A stretch of 58,851 nucleotides of DNA from Methanobacterium sp. (GCA_015661405.1 JACWMK010000009.1:1-58851); one strand, 5' to 3'; positions 30,315-39,558 are shown, counted from the first letter of the stretch. Notes: a model not told the origin generated them from the letters alone. Numbers and translations are program-made.

Positions 30315-31007
30315 TTAAATCAATTTTTTTATTTCTAATGGATGCTTTAAAACTTCTAATTCCTCGAATTCATATAATTTACGAGTGTTACTAATATCTA
30401 CGTTTCTCATATGAATTTTGATCTTTTTCCCGCCTTTTATTGCATCAAAAGGACATGCAATTTGACAAGTACCACATCCTTGACATTGTAGAAGGTTTAT
30501 TTCCATTCTGGGGGTTATTGCAGCACTAGGACATGCTGTAGCTGCTGCACATGTTTCGCATTTTTGACAAATCTCAAGTTCAAGCTTTGATGGTAAAACA
30601 GTTTCTATAATGCCGGATTCTAAATCAACGGGGATTATATATGTTTTAACATTCCCTTTACCTGCTTGAGCTATTATGTTCGTTATTAATGTGTCTGCAA
30701 TACCATTTACAATCTTACCTATAGTATTAGATGTAGTCGGAGACACTACCAGTAAATCATATTTACCCAATGAAAATCTACCAGCAATAGGATAACTTGA
30801 TTTTTGCTCAGCTTCAATCACTAATTCCCGATAATAACCTCCAGTTACATTAATAACTCGTTCATAAAGACCATACATTTTAATAACTTCTTCAGCAGCC
30901 CCTGAAAGGAATACTGTTATTTTATGATCCATTGATAACATTTCAAGTATTTCAACACTATCTTGAAGTAAATGACCAGCTCCAGTTATGCCCCACGCAA
31001 TTTTCAC
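30315..31007 (-). CDS. Iron-sulfur flavoprotein, dihydromethanopterin reductase-like
   Basis: A 230-residue protein. The first 150 residues form a flavoprotein (UbiX/PPCDC-like fold): KIAWGITGAGHLL, SGAAEEVI, VVSPTTSNTIGKIVNGIADTL. The rest carries two 4Fe-4S motifs, CQKCETCAAATACP and CQGCGTCQIACP. This architecture is found in the archaeal DmrX/AfpA group; the Methanosarcina member reduces dihydromethanopterin, the last step of tetrahydromethanopterin synthesis. I choose GTG as start because GGAG lies about ten bases upstream; a TTG eight codons earlier lacks it. Assignment to the exact reductase is tentative, since related flavoproteins serve other redox roles. glyA lies upstream on the same strand. 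Confidence 0.75.
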   Translation of the reverse strand: MKIAWGITGAGHLLQDSVEILEMLSMDHKITVFLSGAAEEVIKMYGLYERVINVTGGYYRELVIEAEQKSSYPIAGRFSLGKYDLLVVSPTTSNTIGKIVNGIADTLITNIIAQAGKGNVKTYIIPVDLESGIIETVLPSKLELEICQKCETCAAATACPSAAITPRMEINLLQCQGCGTCQIACPFDAIKGGKKIKIHMRNVDISNTRKLYEFEELEVLKHPLEIKKLI

Positions 31008-31130
31008 TTCTATTCTACTCCGTTTAAACAAATTATTTTAATTGATAAAAATAAAAAAAAATAAAAAAAGATTTTTTTAAAGAAAAAAATTGATGATCAT
31101 AAAATTTATGATAAAAGATTCTTCAGAATT

Positions 31131-32399
31131 CTAAAATTCAATGTAATCATATGCTTGAGTTTTTTTGAAAGAATAATGTACTTGAGTGTATTGATTCATG
31201 AATTCTGAAACTTCTTCTTTAACATTTTTATTATCCATGACTACCATTTTAATGTATTCCGCCACTTCACTCATATGAGATTCCTTAAGTCCTCGGCGAG
31301 TTATCTCCTGCGTACCTATTCGAATACCAGAAGGATTATCTGAACAATTAACATCATCCCAAGGAAGCAAATTCTTATTCAAAATAATGTTATTATCTTC
31401 CAGATCTACAGCAAATTTCGATGCGTTTCCCATATTTGAAACATCCATAGCTACCTGATGTGACTCAGTGAATCCTTGATTCTCACATAATACATTAAAA
31501 CCCTGCTCATGAAGGTTACCAGCTAACGATTGAGCATTTCTAATAATTTGATCAGCATAGTCTGCACCAAACTCTAACATTTCAGCTGTGGATATGCCAA
31601 GCGCGGCCAAGTGATGTAAGTGATGATTACTCACTACACCAGGGAAGACAGCAGCATCAATTTTATCTGCAATATCTTCTTTACATAATATTATACCATG
31701 CTGAGGGCCTGGAAAAGTCTTATGAGTGCTTCCAACCATTAAATCTACACCTTCACCTATAGGATCTTGGAATTTACCTCCAGCTATAAGCCCCAACACA
31801 TGAGCTGCATCATACATTACTTTAGCACCAACTTCGTCTGCTGCTTCCCGAGCCTCACGAACCGGATGTGGGAATAGGAATAGGCTACCCCCAAGAAGGA
31901 CAATTTTAGGCTTTACCTCTAATATCTTCTTTTTCATGGCATCAGGGTCTATATTCATTATTTTTTCATCAAAAGGATGTGCTGAAATTTTAAGTCCCCT
32001 TATACCCGCAGCACTAACACTAGCATGACTGATATGTCCACCTACAGGAACGTCCAATGCCATCATCTTATCATTACAATCCGCTAATGCGAAATAAGAA
32101 GCTAAATTAGATACTAAACCAGATACGGGTTGAACATTAGCATGTTCTGCATGAAAAAGCTTTTTAGAGAGTTCTATGGTAATGTTCTCCACTGTGTCAA
32201 CGAAACCGCAACCCTGATAAAATCTCTCGCAAGGCAGGCCTTCAGCATATCTGTGGGAAAAATCAGAGGCTAATGCTTCTCTTACACCTAAACTGGTTAT
32301 ATTTTCACTTGCTATCAAATTTATACTATTCTTCATCCAATTATGATGCTCCTTAGTGGCTTCTTTGATACTAAGAGCATATTTTTCATTTTTAAACAT
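31131..32399 (-). CDS. glyA: Serine hydroxymethyltransferase
   Basis: A 422-residue PLP enzyme interconverting serine and glycine, in methanogens with tetrahydromethanopterin as C1 carrier. The PLP lysine is in VGSTHKTFPGPQHG. Other family segments are NLIASEN near residue 27, FSHRYAEGLP, VQPVSGLVSNLA and YDAAHVLGLIAGG. The ATG sits nine bases after TTGGAGG; a TTG that overlaps this ribosome binding site is rejected. It lies 120 bp upstream of the iron-sulfur flavoprotein gene on the same strand. That is a sensible pairing if that protein makes the same pterin cofactor, though this is inference. Confidence 0.95.
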   Translation of the reverse strand: MFKNEKYALSIKEATKEHHNWMKNSINLIASENITSLGVREALASDFSHRYAEGLPCERFYQGCGFVDTVENITIELSKKLFHAEHANVQPVSGLVSNLASYFALADCNDKMMALDVPVGGHISHASVSAAGIRGLKISAHPFDEKIMNIDPDAMKKKILEVKPKIVLLGGSLFLFPHPVREAREAADEVGAKVMYDAAHVLGLIAGGKFQDPIGEGVDLMVGSTHKTFPGPQHGIILCKEDIADKIDAAVFPGVVSNHHLHHLAALGISTAEMLEFGADYADQIIRNAQSLAGNLHEQGFNVLCENQGFTESHQVAMDVSNMGNASKFAVDLEDNNIILNKNLLPWDDVNCSDNPSGIRIGTQEITRRGLKESHMSEVAEYIKMVVMDNKNVKEEVSEFMNQYTQVHYSFKKTQAYDYIEF

Positions 32400-33017
32400 A
32401 TATATTTCCTCCAAAATAAACGTTAGAAATTCATTATGCTTTATTTATTTATGAGTGTTATTTTTTTTTGAGATGTTTTTTTCCTAATAAAAAAAAACAG
32501 AGTATAACTCTAATTAAAAACTTTCTTGTTTATAAATCGGTATTTATTTTTGATATATATTATTTTTAGTTATCATGTAAGAATTAACTTCTAAGTATAA
32601 GATTTAAAATAAATTTATTATCCTTTTTTAAATTTAAATTATCTACTTACAATATCCTAATTGAAGATAATCTAGGTCAAGATTTTTATATTCCTTTATA
32701 GAATCAATTTATTAGTCTTGTTTGCCCAGATGAACATGTTATTATTCTAAAATTAACTAGCTGGGGCGATGATTCAAGAAACATTTATTAATCTTATGCA
32801 TAATAGCAGTTTTTAAAAATCTTGTAAAAAAACTTCAAAAAGAATTAAAATTTTATTAGATTTAAAGAAATAATTAATAGTAAAATTTTATTATTATATA
32901 TTTATTAAATAATAAAAAAATTTTCTAATTAAAATAATTTAATTTTTAAAAAAAATATTTCCAAAAAAAAAGAAAAATTAAAAAAAAGTAAGGTTTTTTT
33001 TTAACCCTTAAAAAATA
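32400..33017. other. 618-bp AT-rich spacer between hdrA and glyA
   Basis: Besides the glyA promoter and the end of the hdrA transcript, the only coding-like trace is a plus-strand frame at about 32702-32791 (about 30 codons, with CPDEHVIILKLTSWGDDSR). It has an upstream stop and no start, so it may be a gene relic. I do not recognise its family. The remaining sequence is AT-rich. Confidence 0.5.
32972..33009 (-). terminator. Candidate hdrA transcription terminator
   Basis: Read on the minus strand, a short stem (AAGGGTT with AACCTT, one bulge, A-rich loop) is followed within two bases by a run of eight T, and then more T-rich sequence. It lies directly after the hdrA stop. Archaeal termination needs mainly the T-run, so the hairpin may be incidental. 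Confidence 0.45.
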
Positions 33018-35006
33018 TTATTTGGATGCTCCGGTTCCACCCATGGCAGCTTCTATCTGTGCCATAATTTGAGCTGTTTTGAAGTGGGCTTGTTCGAGAG
33101 CTCCAGATGGGCAAGCAGCTACGCAAGTTCCACATCCTTTGCATAGAGCTATGTTAACGTGTGCTTGTTCATCTATTCTTTCTATTGCACCGAATGGGCA
33201 GAGTTCTATACATACTTCGCATCCACCACATACATCAGTGTCCACTGAAGCTACAATAGGTTCGATTTCAACTTCACCTTTAATCATAGGTATAGCTGCT
33301 CTGGCTGCTGCACCTGATGCTTGAGCAACTGCGTCAGGAATATCTTTAGGTCCTTGAGATACACCAGCTAAGTATACTCCATCAGTTAAAGTGTCAATAG
33401 GCCTGAGTTTGGGGTGAGCTTCCATAAGGAATCCGTCAGCACTTTTGGATATTCCAAGGGTTTGTCTAAGTGTTTCTGCACCTTCTGGTGGCTGTAAACC
33501 TACAGATAGGACAACCATATCATAATCAAACTCTGTTACTTTTCCAAGCAGGGTATCTTCTGATCTTATGGTTAATGATTGATCTGGGTTTTCTAGAACG
33601 GTGGCAGGTCGGCCTCTAATGAATTTAATACCATATTTTTCCTGGGATCGTTTATAAAACTCTTCAAATCCTTTACCGAAGGCCCTGATATCCATATAGT
33701 AAATAGTAACTTCTGTATCTGGCTCGTGATCTTTGATTAACTGAGCATTTTTCATAGCATACATACAACAAACTCTGGAACAGTATGGTTTGTTGATTTG
33801 TTCATCCCTAGAACCTACACATTGGATGAAAGCTACGCTTTTTGGTTTTTCACCGTCTGAAGGTTTTACTACGTGTCCTTGAGTTGGTCCTGATGCGTTT
33901 ATGTATCTTTCAAGCTCTAATCCGGTTATCACATTCTCGCTGTCTTCGTAACTCCATTCTTTTTTCTCTGATGGATCATAAGGGTCGTAACCTGTGGCCA
34001 CAATGATTGTACCAACGTCAAGTTCAATTTCTTCTGGTTCCTGGTCGTGTTTGATTGCTCCTCTTTCACATGCAGTGTCACATAAGTGGCATTCAATGCA
34101 GTAATCTTTATCTATGGTTGCTACTAATGGTACTGCTTGTGGGAATGGTATGTATGCTGCTTTGACCATACCTGTTCCTTCATCGAAGTAGTTTGGTATC
34201 TCGATTGGGCATACATCTGAACAGCTTCCACATCCTACACATGTTTCTTCGTCTATATATCTTGGTTTTCTCTCTACTTTAACTTTGAAGTTGCCTATAT
34301 ATCCGTCAACTTCTTTGACTTCAGAGTAAGCTAAGAGTTCGATGTTTTCATGTTTTCCTGCATCTACCATTTTAGGTGCAAGGATACACATTGAACAATC
34401 GAGTGTAGGGAATGTTTTATCTAATTGAGCCATTCTACCGCCTATGGTTGGGTTTTTCTCTACTAAATAAGTTTTGAATCCCATATCACCAAGATCTAGT
34501 GCTGACTGAATTCCAGCTACACCTGCTCCTATTACTAGAGCTTGGTTGGTAACACCTACTGTTTCGGATTCTAGTGACTCTAATAATCGTGCTTTTGCTA
34601 CAGCCATTCTTACAAGATCTTTTGCTTTTTCAGTTGCTGCTTCTGGCTCGTTCATGTGAACCCATGAATCGTGTTCTCTGATGTTTGCAAATTCAAAGAG
34701 ATATGGATTTAATCCTGCTTCTTTAATAGCCCTTCTAAATGTAGGCTCGTGGAGTCTTGGTGAACATGCTGCTACAACAACTCTGTTAATGCCTTTTTGT
34801 TTTATATCATTCTGAACGAGGCTTTGTCCTGGATCTGAACACATATATTTGTATTCTTCGGATACAACAACGTTAGGAAGTGTTGCTGCGTAATCTTTCA
34901 CTGCTTCAACGTCAACTACACCTGCAATGTTGATACCACAGTGACATACATAGACACCTATTTTTGGTTCTTCGATTGTTACTTGCTTTTTCTCTTCATC
35001 TGCCAA
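33018..35006 (-). CDS. hdrA: Heterodisulfide reductase subunit A
   Basis: A 662-residue HdrA, the flavin-bifurcating subunit of the cytoplasmic Hdr-Mvh complex. The complex reduces CoM-S-S-CoB and ferredoxin with hydrogen. An N-terminal cysteine segment (VCHCGINIAG) is followed by CSDPGQ and AACSPRLHEPTFRR. The FAD-binding motif VIGAGVAGIQSALDL sits near residue 155. Ferredoxin-type clusters appear as CVGCGSCSDVCP, CIECHLCDTACE, CGGCEVCIELCP and CKGCGTCVAACP. There is no selenocysteine codon. The start is TTG behind AGGTGA. hdrB and hdrC are not adjacent, as in Methanothermobacter. A perfect hairpin lies in the leader. Confidence 0.96.
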   Translation of the reverse strand: MADEEKKQVTIEEPKIGVYVCHCGINIAGVVDVEAVKDYAATLPNVVVSEEYKYMCSDPGQSLVQNDIKQKGINRVVVAACSPRLHEPTFRRAIKEAGLNPYLFEFANIREHDSWVHMNEPEAATEKAKDLVRMAVAKARLLESLESETVGVTNQALVIGAGVAGIQSALDLGDMGFKTYLVEKNPTIGGRMAQLDKTFPTLDCSMCILAPKMVDAGKHENIELLAYSEVKEVDGYIGNFKVKVERKPRYIDEETCVGCGSCSDVCPIEIPNYFDEGTGMVKAAYIPFPQAVPLVATIDKDYCIECHLCDTACERGAIKHDQEPEEIELDVGTIIVATGYDPYDPSEKKEWSYEDSENVITGLELERYINASGPTQGHVVKPSDGEKPKSVAFIQCVGSRDEQINKPYCSRVCCMYAMKNAQLIKDHEPDTEVTIYYMDIRAFGKGFEEFYKRSQEKYGIKFIRGRPATVLENPDQSLTIRSEDTLLGKVTEFDYDMVVLSVGLQPPEGAETLRQTLGISKSADGFLMEAHPKLRPIDTLTDGVYLAGVSQGPKDIPDAVAQASGAAARAAIPMIKGEVEIEPIVASVDTDVCGGCEVCIELCPFGAIERIDEQAHVNIALCKGCGTCVAACPSGALEQAHFKTAQIMAQIEAAMGGTGASK

Positions 35007-35063
35007 TTAGATCACCTATTTTTAAAATATAATAATTTATCTTAATTTAACATATTTATGGTG

Positions 35064-35083
35064 TACGGTGTATCATCACCGTA
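35064..35083 (-). promoter_or_regulatory. Perfect stem-loop in the hdrA leader
   Basis: TACGGTG and CACCGTA form a perfect 7-bp stem around a six-base loop. A minus-strand TATA-like element (TATATAAA, about 35117-35124) puts the transcription start near 35095, so the stem would fall at roughly +12 to +31 of the hdrA mRNA. It could be an RNA hairpin or a DNA operator. Confidence 0.5.
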
Positions 35084-35250
35084 AATAAACTTTTCTATTT
35101 ATTTTTTTATACAAAGTTTATATACTAGAAATTTTTTTCTTTAAATCTCATATAAAACTCTTAATTCTCTATAAATGAATCTATTAATCCTTAAATATAA
35201 TAAATTAAATAAAAAAATAAATAGTTCTTAATTTTAAGTTATTTTAGAAC

Positions 35251-36186
35251 TCAATCAACAATTCCTTCAGTCACAATTTTGAATACAGCTTCTCCTTCAG
35301 GTAAATGGGGACTATCTACTAATCTGGCTATTCTTTTGCCAGCTAAACCTTTTTTAAGCCATACTCGATAAGTTGCTGCATGACCCAATACATGTCCTCC
35401 AATTGCTTTAGTAGGACTTCCAAAAAAGGCATCAGGACGAGCTTGTACCTGATTAGTGACAAATACGCCCACATTATAAGTGTTGGCGATGTTTTGCAGG
35501 GTGTGGAGGTGTTGATTCAATTTCTGTTGTCTCATAGCTAATGATTCCCTACCAATATATTCTGCACGGAAATGTGCTGTTAAAGAATCTACAATAACTA
35601 ATCTTATATTAACGCCACTTTGTATAAGTTCATTAACTTTATCTGCCATTAATATTTGGTGACTAGAATTAAAAGCCCTAGCAATATGTATTTTACGTAA
35701 AACCTCCTCTAAATCCAAATCAAATCCTTCTGCTATCTGGTCAATTCGCTCTGGACGAAAAGTATTTTCAGTATCTATGAAAACACATTCACCATCGAGT
35801 CCACCTTTATCTGGACTTAATTGCACAGTTACCGCTAATTCATGAGATATTTGACTTTTACCAGAACCAAACTCGCCAAAAACCTCAGTTATAGCTTGTG
35901 TTTCAATTCCACCTCCGATTAACTCATCCACAGCGGTACTTCCAACAGTAATTCGACCAACGTCTTTCCGTCGTTCCATGACATCCAAAGCAGTTTCAAA
36001 ATCTATTTGTTCAGATTTCCTTGCTGCTTCGATAACTTTTTCTGCAACACCTTCACCAATTTCTGCTTTCACGCTTAATTCTTTGGCAGTGGCGGTTGCC
36101 AACCTCATCATATCAGCGAAACCTGCATCTCTCAATTTTTGTGCTGTTTTCTCTCCGACACTTGGTAAATCTTCTAGTTCAACCAT
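35251..36186 (-). CDS. radA: DNA repair and recombination protein RadA
   Basis: A 311-residue archaeal RecA/Rad51-type recombinase that forms filaments on single-stranded DNA and drives strand exchange. The N-terminal helix-hairpin-helix domain shows LPSVGEKTAQKLRDAGF. Walker A is GEFGSGKSQ (about residues 106-114), Walker B is IRLVIVDSLT, and the loop segment VFVTNQVQARPD follows. The length is normal and there is no intein. A strong AGGAGA ribosome binding site precedes the ATG. The RPA gene lies 78 bp upstream on the same strand, so two partner proteins of recombination are probably co-transcribed. Confidence 0.96.
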   Translation of the reverse strand: MVELEDLPSVGEKTAQKLRDAGFADMMRLATATAKELSVKAEIGEGVAEKVIEAARKSEQIDFETALDVMERRKDVGRITVGSTAVDELIGGGIETQAITEVFGEFGSGKSQISHELAVTVQLSPDKGGLDGECVFIDTENTFRPERIDQIAEGFDLDLEEVLRKIHIARAFNSSHQILMADKVNELIQSGVNIRLVIVDSLTAHFRAEYIGRESLAMRQQKLNQHLHTLQNIANTYNVGVFVTNQVQARPDAFFGSPTKAIGGHVLGHAATYRVWLKKGLAGKRIARLVDSPHLPEGEAVFKIVTEGIVD

Positions 36187-36264
36187 ATTTAATCTCCTTT
36201 AACTCTTTAATCACGATATAAATATTTAAATCCATTAAATAAGCTTAACCTAAGTTATAATTCT

Positions 36265-38637
36265 TTATAAAATTTTTTTGGCTATAAGTCTTATTTCTTC
36301 ATTGTAATCATCAAAACGCGCATCTGCAATTATTTTTATTTCAGTTTCCACCAAATCATTCACTAAATCTTCTAAAGATCCTTCATCGCCTGTTTCTTTA
36401 ATAATTTCTTCTACTTTTTGAGTAGTTTTCCCAATTATTTCCTCTGCAGCTTTTCTAAAGAAAGTTACATTTATAGTTCCGGTTTCATCTTCAATTACTA
36501 AGGGAATAATCAATAGTGGGTTGGGATTTTCTACATCTTCGCCGCACATGTCACAGACGTAACCCTCTTCTGTTAGTGTAACTCTTTTATTACAGTTTGG
36601 GCACATTTCATATAGTATTTTGTTACCTTGAGCATCGATTATTTTTCCATCTACCTTTATGTTTTGGTCATTTTCCTCGATTTCTTCAATCTTTTTGGAT
36701 GGATACATTTTTTCTTGTATTTCATTCATAGAGGGAATATTTTTAGATTCTTCTTTTTTAATTTTAGTTAAGGATGTGTTCTTACTTATGCTGAGTTCTG
36801 TTCGTTCATTTCTATTTACTACTCTAGGATTCTCTATTTTTACTGCGTCTCCTTCATTTAAAGGATTTTCAGCCTTTTCATCCCATAAAGACAACCTAAT
36901 TACTCCTGTTTGGTCTCCTAATTCTGCTGAACGTACTATTCCAGATGTTCCGTCACTTTTGGTGAATTTATTGGGTTCAGATAATGATGATATTCTACCT
37001 ATTATCCTTAAGTTTCGATCTCCTTCTTTTAATTCTTTAATATTTTTATTTTCATACAATGAATCTTCAATTTCATTAATTGGGGGTAAGTTTTTAATTT
37101 CTGCATCGTTTGGTTTTAGTAATCGGGCTGGTTTCCCAACACTGAGTTCTATATCATAAATTCCCATACGTGTTCGAGCATTTTCAATTTTCACGGTGTC
37201 ACCAATATTTAAACCACTTTCAGCCTTTTCATCCCAGAAAGAAACTTTTACTACTCCACTGTTATCAGCAATTTCTGCAGATCGCACCATACCACTGCTT
37301 CCATCATCCCTCTGGAATTGATTGGGTTCAGAAATATTTATCACTATACCTATAATGTCCACTTCTTCTCCTTCGTCTTCAATGGTATTTAAATCTCCAA
37401 TTTTCACTGGTTTAAGATATTTACCACATTCTTGGAGTACTTCCTTAATCTGATTTTCTAACGGTGGATTTATAATTATTTTGGTATTCCAGTTTGTGTT
37501 TACACGATAATCGGTTCCAGAATATTGGTCAAATTCAATGTTTCCACCGATTATTTTGATGATGTCTCCTTTTTGGAATTCTAATGTTGTGTCATCGTTC
37601 CATAGGGTTACTTTTATCCTTCCGGTGTCGTCTTCTATTTCCATTGAACGTACTTGTCCAGTGGTCTTATCATTTCGCATAAAGGTAATAGTATCGTATA
37701 TTTTACTTACTACTCCTAATAAGGCGATGTTTTTTATTTCATGTGCATCTCCAATTTTTAAGATGTTTTCATGATATTTGGGTACATCAAATTCATCTTT
37801 AATTATTCTACCCAGAAAATTATGAGATATTGAAGTTTCGTCGTTTCGCACTCTACTTTGAGCTCCTAATATTTTTATTGAATCTCCTTCGTGGAGATCC
37901 AGATTTTCTATAAGATCTACATCTTTGTTCCATAACGTGTAGGATATTTTTCCTGTTTTATCTTGTATTTCTATGGATGATACTTGTCCTTCCTTTCCAT
38001 TTTTGTTGAAACTTCTTATTCGGGGAATTCTTATGATTCTGGCGATAATATTGACTTCCATATCTTGTCGTATATCTGTTATGTTGGTTATTTCTTCTTT
38101 ATATGGTGGTAAGTTAGGATATTCTTCTTCTGGAAGTTTTTGGATGGTGGAGTTCATGTTTAGATGTGCTTCATTATTATCTGCTCTATATCCTTGCTTA
38201 ATCTCCACATCATTTATTCTTATTACGTCACCTTCCTTGAATTTTTTTAAGAGCTTAACATTTTCTGTCCACATCACTACTCTTATTTGGCCTCCTTCGT
38301 CTGCTAATATCAAGTTAGCAAGTTTACCTGATCTTCCCTTCTGATTGGTGAATTTTTTTGTATTGGAAATTCTCATTACTTTACCAATTAAATTTACATT
38401 ACGATTTCCTGCTTCTAATTCTGATATTTTAATTAAAGGATTATCTTCTGCTAAGGGCTGGTTTTCTTCGTCTAAATGTTCTCCCACTATCATTCGGGCA
38501 ACGTCTAGTTCACCCATGAAACTGACTTCTTCATAATCTTTCATTCGGGATTCCATTTCCTTTGAGAAATCTTCATATGAGAGTTTATCTTTTATCTTCT
38601 CATATTCGTTCATTATCTCCTCATTTACTTCTTTCAT
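36265..38637 (-). CDS. rpa: Replication protein A with repeated OB folds and a zinc finger
   Basis: A 790-residue single-stranded-DNA-binding protein. Five OB-fold repeats of about 95-110 residues can be counted from phrases such as VRSMEIEDDTGRIKVTLWND, VRSAEIADNSGVVKVSFWDE and VRSAELGDQTGVIRLSLWDE. They start at about residues 70, 185, 290, 400 and 540. A C-terminal sixth fold holds the zinc finger CPNC-x14-CDMC (about 675-695). RPA protects single strands in replication and repair and works with RadA, encoded next downstream. Homologues in related archaea are of this multi-OB type. The start is ATG behind GAGGGA. A 16-bp perfect palindrome lies upstream. Confidence 0.93.
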   Translation of the reverse strand: MKEVNEEIMNEYEKIKDKLSYEDFSKEMESRMKDYEEVSFMGELDVARMIVGEHLDEENQPLAEDNPLIKISELEAGNRNVNLIGKVMRISNTKKFTNQKGRSGKLANLILADEGGQIRVVMWTENVKLLKKFKEGDVIRINDVEIKQGYRADNNEAHLNMNSTIQKLPEEEYPNLPPYKEEITNITDIRQDMEVNIIARIIRIPRIRSFNKNGKEGQVSSIEIQDKTGKISYTLWNKDVDLIENLDLHEGDSIKILGAQSRVRNDETSISHNFLGRIIKDEFDVPKYHENILKIGDAHEIKNIALLGVVSKIYDTITFMRNDKTTGQVRSMEIEDDTGRIKVTLWNDDTTLEFQKGDIIKIIGGNIEFDQYSGTDYRVNTNWNTKIIINPPLENQIKEVLQECGKYLKPVKIGDLNTIEDEGEEVDIIGIVINISEPNQFQRDDGSSGMVRSAEIADNSGVVKVSFWDEKAESGLNIGDTVKIENARTRMGIYDIELSVGKPARLLKPNDAEIKNLPPINEIEDSLYENKNIKELKEGDRNLRIIGRISSLSEPNKFTKSDGTSGIVRSAELGDQTGVIRLSLWDEKAENPLNEGDAVKIENPRVVNRNERTELSISKNTSLTKIKKEESKNIPSMNEIQEKMYPSKKIEEIEENDQNIKVDGKIIDAQGNKILYEMCPNCNKRVTLTEEGYVCDMCGEDVENPNPLLIIPLVIEDETGTINVTFFRKAAEEIIGKTTQKVEEIIKETGDEGSLEDLVNDLVETEIKIIADARFDDYNEEIRLIAKKIL

Positions 38638-38699
38638 TTAATTCCCTCAATCTCCATTTCGTTCAATTTATTATATTATCTCTATTGGCAAATTATATT

Positions 38700-38739
38700 A
38701 AATTATTAATAATAATTTATTTTTTATTATTAATAATTT
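38700..38739. promoter_or_regulatory. Perfect palindrome with 16-bp arms upstream of rpa
   Basis: AAATTATTAATAATAA at 38700-38715 is exactly complementary to 38724-38739, with an eight-base spacer. It lies immediately upstream of the likely rpa TATA element. The arms are all A/T, which raises the chance of coincidence, but 16 matched bases in a row remain unusual. Confidence 0.45.
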
Positions 38740-39080
38740 GAAATATATTCTAAATAATCATAATACTTACTAACTACTAATAATTTCTTTAAATCTTTTC
38801 TATTTTACAAATTTCATAAAAAATAATTCAAAGTTAATTTTGGATATTTATCTTATGAATTTTAGACATCGTTAAGAGTTGATTATAATTACATTTTTTA
38901 ATGTTGAATGGTGTTCTACTTATTTTTTTCAGGTGATCTCTCATAAAATTAATAGTAATATATTATGCTGATCATGAATTGTTTTTGTCAATTTCGCTGT
39001 TTATAATGAATTAAGAAATTTAATTGTTTAATACTGAAGTAATTCTAGAATAATAATTTCCCATAATTTTAAATAGTAAT

Positions 39081-39119
39081 TTTTATATAATAGTTAGTTA
39101 GATAAAACTATTTATCTAA
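39081..39119 (+). promoter_or_regulatory. marR promoter with palindromic operator candidate
   Basis: A TATA-like TTTTTATATAATAG (39081-39094) is followed by TTAGATAAA and TTTATCTAA, a perfect 9-bp inverted repeat with a four-base spacer (39098-39119). The repeat covers the expected transcription start, and the gene begins 16 bases later. MarR dimers bind palindromes of this size, so autoregulation is likely. Confidence 0.65.
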
Positions 39120-39135
39120 ATGAGGTGAATTTATT

Positions 39136-39558
39136 TTGAATCAGGAGCTTGAACTAGTAGAAACAATTGATAAATTAAGTGAGTTCATTGAGAAATTCCA
39201 AACACAGCTTCTTAGTGGAGATTTAAATGGATATACACTAAGACAACTGTATTATATAGAATTAATCAATAAACATGAAAACATCAGTGTTTCTGAATTA
39301 GCGAAAATGCTGGATGTCAAAAAATCGACGATTTCAATTGCCATTAACCAGTTAATAACACGAGAAATTGTTACTAAAATTCAATCAACTACTGATAAAC
39401 GTTTTTATTTTCTTCAACTGACGCCCCAAGGCAAAGATATAATGAAAATACACATGAAAGTTCATAAAAACGCAATTAAACAAATTATAAATATTTTAAA
39501 CCAGAAAGAAGTTGAAAATTTTATTAAAATTGCAAACAAAATTACAATATTCAAATAA
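39136..39558 (+). CDS. MarR family transcription regulator
   Basis: A 140-residue winged-helix regulator. The helix-turn-helix region is ISVSELAKMLDVKKSTISIAINQL (about residues 53-76, quoted in two parts in the family), followed by the wing TDKRFYFLQLT. The dimerisation helices flank it. The TTG start lies behind GAGGTGA. No ligand-binding cysteines are evident. The gene has its own promoter with a palindromic operator candidate and stands 317 bp upstream of the leuCDB genes on the same strand. Control of those genes is possible but not shown, since no second copy of the operator was found in the gap. Confidence 0.88.
   Translation: MNQELELVETIDKLSEFIEKFQTQLLSGDLNGYTLRQLYYIELINKHENISVSELAKMLDVKKSTISIAINQLITREIVTKIQSTTDKRFYFLQLTPQGKDIMKIHMKVHKNAIKQIINILNQKEVENFIKIANKITIFK

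Larger units (their letters stand above)
38638..39135. other. Divergent intergenic region rpa / marR
   Basis: About 500 bases, AT-rich and without a gene. It contains the rpa TATA-like element (minus strand, about 38690-38700), the 16-bp-arm palindrome next to it, and the marR promoter and operator at the other end. The middle (38760-39060) shows nothing I can support. Confidence 0.55.
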
